Source: Antedon mediterranea (taxonomy: Eukaryota > Echinodermata > Crinoidea > Comatulida > Antedonidae). Taken from it: a stretch of 64,000 nucleotides of DNA. The notes beneath the pieces are model-generated. The model was given only the letters and a program-made list of their open reading frames with translations. It had not been told where the DNA came from and searched no databases. Position numbers and translations under genes: made by a program. The DNA lies in the NCBI RefSeq assembly GCF_964355755.1, contig NC_092678.1, positions 7,596,922 to 7,660,921 of the forward strand, given 5' to 3'. Numbering within the stretch: the stretch's first letter is position 1; each line of letters starts with the position of its first letter. Shown here in pieces: positions 10,314 through 22,639 of the stretch.

Positions 10314-12737
10314 GAAAAGAAACCCTCATAAATGTCCATTCAAACGACAGGAATATATTTAGGTGTTATATATAATTTTTCATGCAATATTAATGGTCAG
10401 GATTATAGGATACAAAAGACAAAATTAAATAGTTTTGTAGCATCTGTAACAAAACTGACACTCCTTTGTTTAACTTGAAGGAAATAATATTGTATATTAT
10501 TCTATATCATATAAACATATGAATCATGCACACTCCTTTTCTAGAATCAGATAGCTGCTTTAGTAGGAAAACAAAATGAATCACAAGTATGGACAAACAT
10601 ATTAATGTAAACAAACAATAATCCACTTGGAATTTATTTAAGATAGAACTAAAAAATTTAATTTCAAACGAATACTTATGTAATCTAAACAAAGCAGAAA
10701 GAAAATGGAACGACGTTAAAAGAAAAACTCCTTGAATCAATTATCTAAAAATTTAATTAAGAAATACACAAGAATAAACATAAACGTACGGTATACAGTA
10801 TATTTTCTTGATTTAGATCAATTGTTCATTTACCATCATTATTATATTATTGTTTTCTAGGAGGCGCCCGAGTCCAGGATGACCGAGACGCAACTGGTGC
10901 TAGCCAGGATTTAAACTAGAACTATTAAAATAAACCTGGCTAGCGACGAGGGCGTATCCCCATACTTCGGTTTGGGTTTAGCTTTGCAATATTTATTAGT
11001 TTGTTATTTTATCATATAAATAATAAAAGCAATAATATGTTCAAAATGTTAAACTATACAATTTTATAAAAGTATTCAAACAAAACATAATCTTATAATG
11101 CAATATACCATTTTATCATATATATTTATATTATATCAAATCTCTTTTTAATACTGAATATCAATCTTTATATCGTTTTAGCTCTGTAATATAAATTTTC
11201 TCTGTATACATGTTTGTTTTATCTAGATTTCAACACAATATCAAAATATTTTATATAATCTTTTAACCTCTGTCTGTGTAATATCACTTAAATATTCATT
11301 GATAAATCGATAGATAGATAGACATATATACTGTAACCTTCACCATATTGTTTATCATTGCAATAAAAGTGGGTTGCCCCGACCCGCAACTCGCATTTTC
11401 CGACCCGCAACTCGCATTTTCCGACCCGCAACTCGCATTTTCCGACCCGCAACTCGCACTTTCCGACTCGCAACTCGCATTTTCCGACCCGCAACTCGCA
11501 TTTCCGACTCGCAACTCGCATTTTCCGACCCGCAATTCGCATTTTCCGACCCGCAACTCACATTTTCCGACCCGCAACTCGCACTTTCCGACCCGCAACT
11601 CGCATTTTCCGACTCGCAACTCGCATTTTCCGACTCGCAACTCGCATTTTCCAACTCGCAACTCGCAGAAAAGAAACCCTCATAAATGTCCATTCAAACG
11701 ACAGGAATCTATTTAGGTGTTATATATAATTTTTCATGCAATATTAATGGTCAGGATTATAGGATACAAAAGACAAAAATAAATAGTTTTGTAGCATCTG
11801 TAACAAAACTGACACTCCTTTGTTTAACTTGAAGGAAATAATATTGAATATTATTCTATATCATATAAACATATGAATCATGCACACTCCTTTTCTAGAA
11901 TCAGATAGCTGCTTTAGTAGGAAAACAAAATGAATCACAAGTATGGAAAAACATATTAATGTAAACAAACAATAATCCACTTGGAATTTATTTAAGATAG
12001 AACTAAAAAATTTAATTTCAAACGAATACTTATGTAATCTAAACAAAGCAGGAAGAAAATGGAACGACGTTAAAAGAAAAACTCCTTGAATCAATTATCT
12101 AAAAATTTAATTAAGAAATACACAAGAATAAACATAAACGTACGGTATACAGTATATTTTCTTGATTTAGATCAATTGTTAATTTACCATCATTATTATA
12201 TTATTGTTTTCTAGGAGGCGCCCGAGTCCGGGATGACCGAGACGCAACTGGTGCTAGCCAGGATTTAAACTAGAACTATTAAAATAAACCTGGCTAGCGA
12301 CGAGGGCGTATCCCCATACTTCGGTTTGGGTTTAGCTTTGCAATATTTATTAGTTTGTTATTTTATCATATAAATAATAAAAGCAATATTATGTTCAAAA
12401 TGTAAAACTATACAATTTTATAAAAGTATTCAAACAAAACATAATCTTATAATGCAATATACCATTTTATCATATATATTTATATTATATCAAATCTCTT
12501 TTTAATACTGAATATCAATCTTTATATCGTTTTAGCTCTGTAATATAAATTTTCTCTGTATACATGTTTGTTTTATCTAGATTTCAACACAATATCAAAA
12601 TATTTTATATAATCTTTTAACCTCTGTCTGTGTAATATCACTTAAATATTCATTGATAAATCGATAGATAGATAGACATATTATATACTGTAACCTTCAC
12701 CATATCGTTTATCATTGCAATAAAAGTGGGTTGCCCC
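10314..12737. repeat. 1.36-kb tandem duplication including minisatellite array 3
   Basis: Sequence following array 2 (10314-11379) is repeated after array 3 (11668-12737) with an offset of 1,354-1,357 bases and only scattered differences. Array 3 (11380-11667) has about 14 units. The composite unit is array plus about 1.06 kb of unique-looking sequence, which itself has a hairpin (GCTAGCCAGG ... CCTGGCTAGC) at 10900-10948 and 12254-12299. Confidence 0.92.
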
Positions 12738-14214
12738 CACAAAAGAGAAAAAAACAATAATCCATTCAAAAACAATTAAACAATTGAAAGTGAAACAAAT
12801 GATCATTGAGTTAAAAAAACATAGGATATTTTAGGTAGGGAAGACTCATCATTTGCATTTAACAAAACAACAAATGCTAAATTTGGTCAACAAAAATGTG
12901 TTTATCATATCTATAACATCTTTAGTGTGTAGCCAATTCTTCATTCCAACTTTAAGTATTTCCCAAAATTTGTTCTCCAGGTAATTTGAATACATACATT
13001 CAAATAGAGAGAAATACTGTAATTATATCTTATAATTTGAGTAATAGACTAGTCCAGAGAGTCATATTTCCACTCTAATAAGATACTGTAGGCATTTCGT
13101 GTTAAAAGCGAATAAACATGTGTTTTAGGGTAATTTTGGGGTGTTGAATTCAAATTTGCTGTTTACCCAGCTCAATTTTTAGATCTTCACCCTTAAAATG
13201 TGAAAAACAAAATGGCCGCCATTTCAGACTTATTTTGGCTTATAACTTGACTTTTAAATGACGTAGCAAGTTAAAAATGGTGTCTATACCTATGTTTGTG
13301 ATAGTGAAGATTCCAACTATATTTTTATTAAAGTTGAAAATATTTTATTTCAGCCGCCATGTTGAAATCCAAGATGGCCGCCATTTTAAACGTATTTTGG
13401 CTTATAACTTGACTTTTAATTAACATAGCAAGTTAAAAATAGTTTCTATACCTATGTTTGTGATACTGAGGATTCCAAATATATTGTTATTAAAGTTGTA
13501 AATATTCTATTTCAGCCTCCATGTTGGAATTCAAGATGGTCGCCATTTAAAACGTATTTTGGCTTATAACTTAACATAAGTAACATAGTAGGTTAGAAAT
13601 GATGTCTATACAGTACCTATGTTTGTGATACTGAGGATTCCAAATATATTGTTATTAAAGTTGTAAATATTCTATTTCAGTCGCCATGTTGGAATTCAAG
13701 ATGGTCGCCATTTAAAACGTATTTTGGCTTATAACTTGACATATAAGTAACATAGTAGGTTAGAAATGATGTCTATACAGTACCTATGTTTGTGATACTG
13801 AGGATTCCAAATATATTGTTATTAAAGTTGTAAACAGCCGCCATATTGAAATCAAAGATGGCGCCTATTTTAAACACACACACACACAGGGTAGTAACAA
13901 GTGCGAGGCAAACAAACAAATGAAAATGAAAAACTCACAAAGGGATTGTTCTTTATGTGTAAAATATTTTAAAACGAGATAGATGATAATGATGATCATT
14001 GTCAAGTGTTTAGAAAAATTAATGAAAAAAAGGAGGTAATACGGAATTCATAAATGTAAAAATGTTACTGATGACACATAAAAGTAGTGTTTGCGCCACA
14101 AAAGAGAAAAAAATATATATATACAGTATATAAACATCACAGAATAAATTCTAATCCGCCCGATATAATGAAATTTAATTAATTAGAAAAAATAAAAATG
14201 ACGAAACCTGTGAG

Positions 14215-14312
14215 AATGAGAAAAAGCCCTCTCCGAGATTCAAATCCGGAACCTTCTGCTTGATATGCAGATCTCCTAACCATTAGATCACTGGGGTTTT
14301 CATTGTATTGTA
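14215..14312 (-). pseudogene. tRNA-like sequence (Asp-ATC type)
   Basis: The minus strand has TGATCTAATGGTTAGGAGA, then TCTGCATATCAAGCAGA (five-pair anticodon stem, anticodon ATC) and CCGGATTTGAATCTCGG. The acceptor stem does not pair well. It is a tRNA pseudogene or SINE head. Confidence 0.55.
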
Positions 14313-15375
14313 TCAATTCGATTGTGCGAGGCAGCGAGGCACACCAAATATAAGTGTGAGGCATGCGGGCATATAGTTTACAATTTCAAAAAGGTGCGAG
14401 GCATATAGTTTACAATTTCAAAAAGGTGCGAGGCATTTCTTAACGTGCTATTATGCTATATTATAGGCCTAATAATTAATTATTTATATTTTTAAAATAG
14501 GCCTAGCGTATCGAAATAGATTCGTGTATACACTCATCATGCTATGTTGTTTATTTTTATGTAACGATTGTTTTTTTCATTCAAGTCATATGGTATAAGT
14601 TGACTACAATGTTCAAATTGTTTGTTCATAATGATAATGAAAGAGTTGGTCAAAAAGACTTCACAGAATTAATTCAATACAACAACAACGTATTTATATC
14701 AAAACATTTCTCGGAATAGAAAGAGATTGTAAAATTGGTAAAGAAACAAACATGTTAAATGTATACAAACAACAATTGATAAAGACATCAGTATAATAAT
14801 AATATATAAATTGAGAAAACTGCTAAAAAGTAGTGTATAATTTATTTTATTTATGCATTGATATTACCATATATTAATGATTGTTGTGAAATTTGGGGTA
14901 ACACTTATAAAAGTACAGTACAAAATGTTTACAAAAAAAGGTACTGTGATTTATAAAATTATCAATAGTGTAAGATGATAGCATTAGCCATAGTAGTAAA
15001 TGATACTGGATACCAGAGGAAGTAGAGGTTTCGTTTTGAGGTTTTTTCATCTACAGTATTATATATAATGCCTTCAATTCAGAATAAGGAAATAGAATTA
15101 AGCTTCACGGCCAAAATGATAATAGAGGACTAAAACAAAGTGGAATAAAAATGCTGTAATATGTTACTGCTGATACTGTTCTGTTTTCAAAGAATAATCG
15201 ATCCTAAATTTTAAATTTTGGGAAATGATAAAATGATGCCTCGCATTTTTTGATGATGGTAAAACGATGCCTCGCATAAATTTCTGACTTGCTTTGCTTT
15301 TGCGCATATCCTAGGCCAGTTGTGCATGTAGTTCTCTGTGCCCTGGGGACCTGTGAACACCTGCACATAGCCGGC

Positions 15376-16304
15376 CTGCGATTTTTTTTTTCGTACATAA
15401 GTTGGGGACCCCCTCATGAAACGTCACAAAATAAACATGAATAATTCATCAGTTAAATTTGTTGTTCCGTGTGCACCCAAGCGTATAGCAACAAGAAGTG
15501 ATTACACAACTGCGATACGATACTTTCTACAGTAGGCCTAGGATAAGTAAATTCACGTGATTGCCTTCGCGCACTCTTCTTCACACAAAATGTGTCGAGT
15601 CGAGGCTAATCGACAGCTAGGCAAGACATTAAACTAAGTAGTAATTCATTGGACATAGCCCAAAGAAAGCTTAGACCCACAAGAATAAAGAATGTGTAGC
15701 CTATAATTTGTGTACTGTATTTTTTTAATTCTGCTATTTTATTATCAAACAATATGCATGATGTACTCAAAGGAACTTTAAAAATGCGCGTATATGAACA
15801 CATGAGATGGGAAGATTTCACCCACGAGAATAAAAAATGTATTTTTGTGTAATTTATTGTTTAATTTTGCTGACTTATTACTCGGATTGTGTCATACCAA
15901 AGATAACTATCTTTGGTCATACCTAACACACACGTCACACACACCCACAGCTACTACTAGAATAGACATGGGTTTAAAGACTAATAATTAGGCATAATAG
16001 TATTAATAGAAACTATAATTTTAACACGTTAATTCTTTAGTAATAAATTATATTAAAAACACCATAAACTAAAGGCTGATTATTTCGACAATCCACACAA
16101 AACGCCGCTATCTTCTATGAAATCGCACGTCGCAACAACAGCGGAGATAGGCCTAGAATCGTACCGCACTTGTGTAATCACTTCTTGTTGCTATACGCTT
16201 GGGTGCACACGGAACAAGAAAATTTAACTAATGAATTATTCATGTTTATTTTGTGACGTTTCATGAGGGGGTCCCCAACTTATGTACGAAAAAAAAAATC
16301 GCAG
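15376..16304. mobile_element. MITE with 165-bp TIRs and CCGGC target duplication
   Basis: The left end CTGCGATTTTTTTTTTCGTA and its inverse at the right bracket a 929-bp element. Inverted repeats extend about 165 bp (to the CAAGAAGTGATTACACAA region). Perfect CCGGC duplications occupy 15371-15375 and 16305-16309. No transposase is encoded. It lies inside foldback element 1. Confidence 0.85.
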
Positions 16305-16589
16305 CCGGCCTAGCCCATTAAACAATTATTACGCAATAAACATTAAGCTATATATGCTTTGCAATTAGTGGTAATATGTAGGCCTACACACATAAATATA
16401 AGTTTAATTTATAGTATAATAATTAGATATCAAATTAATAGTTTTCATACAATAATATCGTGGATTTATATAGCGCCTAATGTTGTGAAACATTATTACC
16501 CCAGTCTATTGGATCAAACGTGTATGGAAATATCCAAAATTGAAATGACACATGAAATAAATAATGTCATATTGCAGTTTTTGGTATAA

Positions 16590-17290
16590 CAAGTGAGCAT
16601 CTTCATCTGCAATCAAAGTTGCTATTTCATTGCCAGAATTTTACCTGTTTGGTGACCAAGTCAACAACTTTTTTGGCTTATATTATAATGCTGTTTCCAA
16701 GATTCATCGAGCATAAAGGACATTATATTGTGCCAACAAGGATGAAGAACCATCAGTTAAAGATACTGCATATCAACGGTATTCAAAGGGTTTGGGTAAT
16801 TTTCTAACTTGCCATCACTACCGGTGACCGGTAAACAACCTTTGTTCTTATGTCATCCACACCAGCATTTGTTATAAATCTTTATGAATTTGAAATAATT
16901 TGAAATGGTGAATAAATTGATAATTGGTACTTAATTACAGTATTTAAATTTCTACAACAAGCAGTATTTAACTTCCTTGGCAAAAAATTTCAGGAAATGG
17001 AATCGAAACTTTGAATGCAGATGGAGCATTAAATCTATTAGGGGCCTACTATTACTTTGCCATCATTAAAAAAATATTTTAAGACAGAAGAAGCAATATA
17101 GTGGAAAAATATGTAGTTAAAGAAAACACTGGGGAGCAAATGGCAACATCTTCAATGTCATTTCGAATGAGAAACGATCTGTACTTGCAAAGAAACAAAG
17201 ATATGAATTATGAATTAATTCGAAACATGCATCTTTTGTTCAGTCCAAAATTAACAAGACATCTGATTAATAATAATTAATAGTAATTCA
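16590..17290 (+). pseudogene. Degenerate open frame in foldback element 1 interior
   Basis: Reading through a few stops gives KVAISLPEFYLFGDQVNNFF, GLYYNAVSKIH, NKDEEPSVKDT, then GIETLNADGALNLLGAYYYF and VEKYVVKENTGEQMATSSMS. A related sequence occurs in opposite orientation at about 49100-49820 inside the third foldback element. Shared codon-like conservation suggests a decayed protein of the foldback family. No known domain was recognised. Confidence 0.4.
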
Positions 17291-18187
17291 CTTACAGTAG
17301 GTGGTCTATAAGTATACAGGGCTTCAAAATGGTAAATGGCGGCCATTTTTAATTTATGCTAATGAAACCACTTCACGATGTCCGATTTTGGTAAACTTTG
17401 GATATGATGTTAATTTGGACCATATCAACCAGACAAAACAAAAACAAATTATGTTGCAATTTGTTCTAGGTTCAACCATACTTTTACTGGACTATAGGTA
17501 GAAACCATTCTTAACTTGCTATGTTAATTAAAGTCAAGTTATAAGCCAAAATACGTTTAAAATGATGGCGGCCATCTTGGATTTCAACATGGCGGCTGAA
17601 ATAGAATATTTACAACTTTAATAACAATATATTTGGAATCCTCAGTATCACAAACATAGGTACTGTATAGACATCATTTCTAACCTACTATGTTACTTAT
17701 ATGTCAAGTTATAAGCCAAAATACGTTTTAAATGGCGACCATCTTGAATTCCAACATGGAGGCTGAAATAGAATATTTACAACTTTAATAACAATATATT
17801 TGGAATCCTCAGTATCACAAACATAGGTATAGAAACTATTTTTAACTTGCTATGTTAATTAAAAGTCAAGTTATAAGTCAAAATACGTTTAAAATGGCGG
17901 CCATCTTGGATTTCAACATGGCGGCTGAAATAGAATATTTTCAACTTTAATAACAATATAGTTGGAATCTTCACTATCACAAACATAGGTATAGACACCA
18001 TTTTTAACTTGCTACGTCACTTAAAAGTCAAGTTTCACATTATAAGGGTGAAGATCTAAAAATTGAGCCGGGTAAACAGCAAATTTGAATTCAACACCCC
18101 AAAATTACCCTAAAACACATGTTTATTCGCTTTTAACACGAAATTCCTACAGCATTTAATTTTTCTCAAATCTGGACTAGTCTATAT

Positions 18188-21100
18188 ACTCTAGTAGCTA
18201 GATCAACTTTCGTATGCACTTTGAGGTCCAGAGAATTTGACTTCAGAAATTGGTTTAGGGTGGTCAAACAATCATTTTTGGCTTGGTTACACATTTTGAA
18301 AATGTGGCGAAAGGTCAAAAGGTCAGGGTGAAAGGTCATAAGACCAAACACCAATATGTCCTTAAATCTCAACAACCACTGGTCACAGCGAAGTAATTTT
18401 GGTCTCAAATTGATCTGAAGGTATACATTTATATTCAGTCTAATGGGACATTTTAGTAAAAAAATGACCGGAAATGCCATTTCTGACCTTTGACCCACAC
18501 CTCAGGGCATGTATGTATCTCCGTAACTACTGATCGTAGACACTTAAATTTGGTCTTAAATTGTTTGAAATAAATATTTATTATTTGTAGCACATTTTTA
18601 AAAATGTTACAAAAGGTCAAAGGGTCAAGGTCAAAGGTTATATGAACAAATAAAAATAGATACTTGTATCTCGGCAACCACTCGTCGCAGCAAGTCAATT
18701 TTAGTCTCAAAATGTTCAGAAGGCATGCTTTCATATTCAATCTAATGGGACATTTTAGTCAAAAATTATCAGAAATGCCATTTCTGACCTTTGACCCACA
18801 TATCATGGCATCTTCATATCTCTGTAAGTACTGGTCGTAGAAACTTAAATTTGGTATCAAATTGTTCGAAATATACATATTTACATTCATTGTAATAGAA
18901 AATGTGGTTAAAAGATGAACAGAAATACTATTACTAATGTTTCAAACAAAAAACATATCTCTACATAACTTATCCTTAGACAGATGCAATAACTGATACT
19001 TTAAATTGTTTCAATTTCAAGTACTAGTTATTGCTGTCCCCAAGAACATTTTGATAGAAACGTCAAGCTCAACAGTTCTTTTCAGAATGCTAGAAGTAAC
19101 TTGCCATGTGTATCCGATTAAACCCCCCGGGCATTTATTGTTCAAAGGGGTTTTTAGGGGCAGGGGAGGCATCTTTATTTGTGGTATAATATGGTAATAT
19201 GTATAATCAAATAAATACCACCTAGATGTAAAAAAAAATACAGCACAATTAATATAAAAAAGTGAAAAAAATGCTTGGTAAATTGTAGATTATGGTAGTT
19301 AATGTAATGTGTTGTGATACAATTATTGTGTAAATGCATGTGGCGGGCGTATTCCACATGGTGTTCTATTAGAGGGAATGGTGGCGTTTATTTGAGAGAG
19401 GCTTTTATTCAAAGCGGGTGTTAATTCGAATAAATACTCTAATTTTAATAATTATAATTCGTTTCTAAACTGATAAAAGGTACTTTACATGATTCGTTTT
19501 CTTCTTTATGCTTTTTAACGAAATGTTTCTGTCTTTTAGAATAAAAGTGACACTGTCATAGATAACATTAAATAGATCTTCTCTTCCAGGTGCCAGTATA
19601 ATGATATAAAACAATGACATATCATTATCCTGACACAATTGCACTCATAATGGATCTTCATTCTATCATCTGTTTGTTTGTGACTACAATTTGACAACAA
19701 TCTTTTGCATATTTTTAAATGCCAATACATAGCTTCATTACTATCGTACAATATGCCCAGCTTTCCTGAAAACACCTTTGTGTACTGTAGTACAGTGTTG
19801 TAGTATGATTTTATCATGATAATTTCTGATGCTTTTATTGTCAATGAATTCAGTACCTAAAACATTTCAAAGTTTCTAGTGGTATTGATAATAAATCTCC
19901 AGAAACATATATTGTTTTATTATCTACACTGGGAACAGACGTGTATAATAATTATACACCAACAAAACTTATACATATTATGTATAAGTTTTGTCGGTAA
20001 CATTCAAAAATATTATGCAACAGTGTTACGGAGTAATGACAATGAATTGGTCTATTATAGTTGTCTGTGATACCTTTTATTACATGATTGTACTTGCAAC
20101 AGGATAGAATGAGGTTTAATCCAGTTATTATTCTTATTATATTAATTTTTTTTTTTATCTGGGGTGTATTTATTTGATTATACATGTTACCATTATTACA
20201 CCCAAACAAAATAAACGCCTTCCCTGAATAACTAAATGCCCGGACCTTTTATTCGGGTAACTATAGTAAGTTACTTCTAGCATTCTTAACTGTTGAGCTC
20301 GAGTATTTATTCGAATTAACACACGCTTTGATTAAAAGCCTCCATTCCCTCCAATAGAACATCATGTGGAATAAACGCTCCGCCACATGCATTTACAAAA
20401 TAATTGTATCACAACACATTTCATTAATTACCATAATCTACAATTTACCAAGCATTTTGACATAATGTTATCATTTTTTTATATTAATTGTGCTGTATTT
20501 TTTTACATTTAGGTGGTATTTATTTGATTATACATGTTACCATATTATACCCCAAATAAAGATGCCTCCCCTTCCCCTAAAAACCCTTTTGAACAATAAA
20601 TGCCCGGGGCGTTTAATCGGATACACATGGCAAGTTACTTCTAGCATTCTGAAAAGAACTGTTGAGCTTGACGTTTATACCAAAATGTTCTCGTGGACAG
20701 CAATAACTAGTAGGCCTACTTGAAATTGAAACCATTTAAAGTATCATATTGCATAACATTACTGTCTAAAGATAAGTTGTGTAGAGATATGTTTTTTGTT
20801 TGAAACATTAGTAATAGTATTTTCTGTTCATCTTTTAACCACATTTTCTATTACAATGAATGTAAATATGTATATTTCGAACAATTTGATACCAAATTTA
20901 AGTTTCTACGACCAGTACTTACAGAGATATGAAGATGCCCTGGTATGTGGGTCAAAGGTCAGAAATTGCATTTCTGATCATTTTTTACTAAAATGCCCCA
21001 TTAGACGGAATATAAATGCATGCCTTCTGAACATTTTGAGACCAAAATTGACTTGCTGCGACCACTGGTTGCAGAGATACAAGTACCTATATTTATTTGT

Positions 21101-21558
21101 TTATATAACCCTTGACCCTGACCCTTTGACCTTTTGTAACATTTTTCAAAATGTTTTTCAAATAACAAAATATATATTTCGAACAATTTAAAACCAAATT
21201 CAAGTGTCTACGACCAGTAGTTACGGAGATAAATACATGCCCTGGGTTGTGGGTCAAAGGTCAGAAATGGCATTTCCGGTCATTTTAAACTAAAATGTCC
21301 CATTAGACTGAATATAAATGTATACCTTCTGATCAATTTGAGACCAAAATTACTTCATTGTGACCAGTGGTTGTTCAGATTTAAGGACATATTGGTGTTT
21401 GGTCTTATGACCTTTCACCCTGACCTTTTGACCTTTCGCCACATTTTCAAAATGTGTAACCAAGCCAAAAATGATTGTTTGACCACCCTAAACCAATTTC
21501 TGAAGTCAAATTCTCTGGACCTCAAAGTGCATACGAAAGTTGATCTAGCTACTAGAGT
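18188..21558. mobile_element. Foldback element 2, arms of about 1.25 kb
   Basis: The left arm (18188-about 19445) begins ACTCTAGTAGCTAGATCAAC and the right arm (about 20300-21558) ends with its inverse. The arms match over almost their whole length, including subrepeats with TGACCTTTGACCC. A direct repeat of about 150 bp (20156-20300 and 20512-20665) sits at the inner edge of the right arm. A short perfect palindrome (AAAACTTATACAT / ATGTATAAGTTTT) is near the centre at 19967-19997. No transposase was found. It starts within two bases of the end of foldback element 1. Confidence 0.88.
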
Positions 21559-22305
21559 AATAAGGGAAAAGGGGTTTTTCTTTTTTATTCAACTTTCAAT
21601 TTGGTAAGTTACACTGGCACTTCGCCATAGTTCACTTTTGAAATACAACTAAATTATTTGACTAAATGTTTTTTTTTTTCATTTAAACAGACCATCATGG
21701 AAACAAGTCAAGCTAGAAAGATTAATAAAACAATTGGCAAGACAGAATTTCGGATGTGACAAGATACTCTGCACACACACATATTCATACCAAAACAAAA
21801 TCTCACAGAACTTAGAAAAATAGTTCTTGACTATAGCAGTTTTTTTTTTCCTAGTGAAATGGATGCGATAATTCCCAAATAAAAGAAATTTATAACAAAC
21901 AAATAAAAAACGCCCCTTTCAGTGGTGAATCCAAGATTTTAAAACACACAATCAAAACCTCAGTACCGTTACTTTTTCAGAAGTTCGAAATAGCAATGAT
22001 TACACCATCCACTGTAAAATTAAAATTGCTGCTACAGGCTTGTAGGGTTTAAAGCAAGAATTGGCTGTACAGTATATCGTTAAATATAAATTTCTAGGTC
22101 CCCAGAAATTTCACTCTTACTTTTTTGGCGGATCAAAAAAAATCTACCCGTAGACCATTTTTAGTTACTTAAATCGAACCTTCAGAACAAAACCATCTGT
22201 GGGAACTTACTAGATGGAACACCAGCAAAGCTAGAATACCTTTTAATTAAAAATTGCAGTGAAGTGATCTACTAGAAATGTAAAATTAGTTCCTTAATTA
22301 CTTAC

Positions 22306-22378
22306 TTTGAGATGAGCATATGAAACATTGCAGAGTTAATAAAATAAAAGCTATCATGATGCATTTTCCACCAAACAT
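22306..22378 (-). CDS. Paralogous or alternative first exon: signal peptide
   Basis: The exon reads MFGGKCIMIAFILLTLQC followed by FICSSQ and then GTAAGT. Length (73 bp), phase (1) and the LQC-(S/F)-ICSSQ end match the exon at 5038-5110. The intron side just beyond the donor is also similar in both places. I see no MAM, SRCR or other exon between this point and 5110. It may therefore be an upstream alternative first exon of gene B, or the orphan start of a duplicated gene whose other exons were lost or displaced by the foldback elements at 13-21.6 kb. The shared motif ATTTCCARTTCCTG lies upstream of both exons (about 22473 and 5263 on the plus strand). Confidence 0.68.
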
Positions 22379-22639
22379 AGTAGGCTACTTTATTTTCTTT
22401 ACACTCAACCATACACACTATCTGCAATCAATGTTTCCTTGTAAAATTTTATTTCCTAGTCAAATAGTGCCCTCATATTTCCAATTCCTGGTGAAACATG
22501 TTTCAATACAAATTAATAATAATTAATAATTATAATTACAATTCTCAGTCATATTAAAAATAAAATACAATTATATATTTCCTTTTTGTCATTCATTATC
22601 ACTTTCAACAGAGTGCATCTTACTTATCTATACCTGATT

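Larger units (their letters stand above)
13043..18186. mobile_element. Foldback element 1 with tandem-repeat arms
   Basis: The left end (ATAGACTAGTCCAGA) and right end (TCTGGACTAGTCTAT) are inverted. Arms at 13043-13870 and about 17500-18186 are built from about 165-bp direct subrepeats containing AAGATGGCCGCCATTT and ACTTGCTATGTTAATT-like words. Long inverted arms made of tandem subrepeats are the hallmark of foldback transposons (Drosophila FB, sea urchin TU). The interior holds a second arm type (17300-17500), a degenerate open frame (16590-17290) and a nested MITE. Confidence 0.85.

Noticed and set aside
9885-10339. Open frames with repeated CELRVGK or ENASCGS units
   Set aside because: Same minisatellite, opposite orientation; not a gene.
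11288-11716. Repetitive open frames over array 3
   Set aside because: Same 21-bp minisatellite.
10507-12094. Two nearly identical 77-codon minus-strand frames
   Set aside because: They are the same noncoding segment of the 1.36-kb duplication; no domain, no splice context.
18166-21607. Several 60-130-codon frames with similar sequence on both strands
   Set aside because: They lie in inverted arms of foldback element 2 and reflect its subrepeats.
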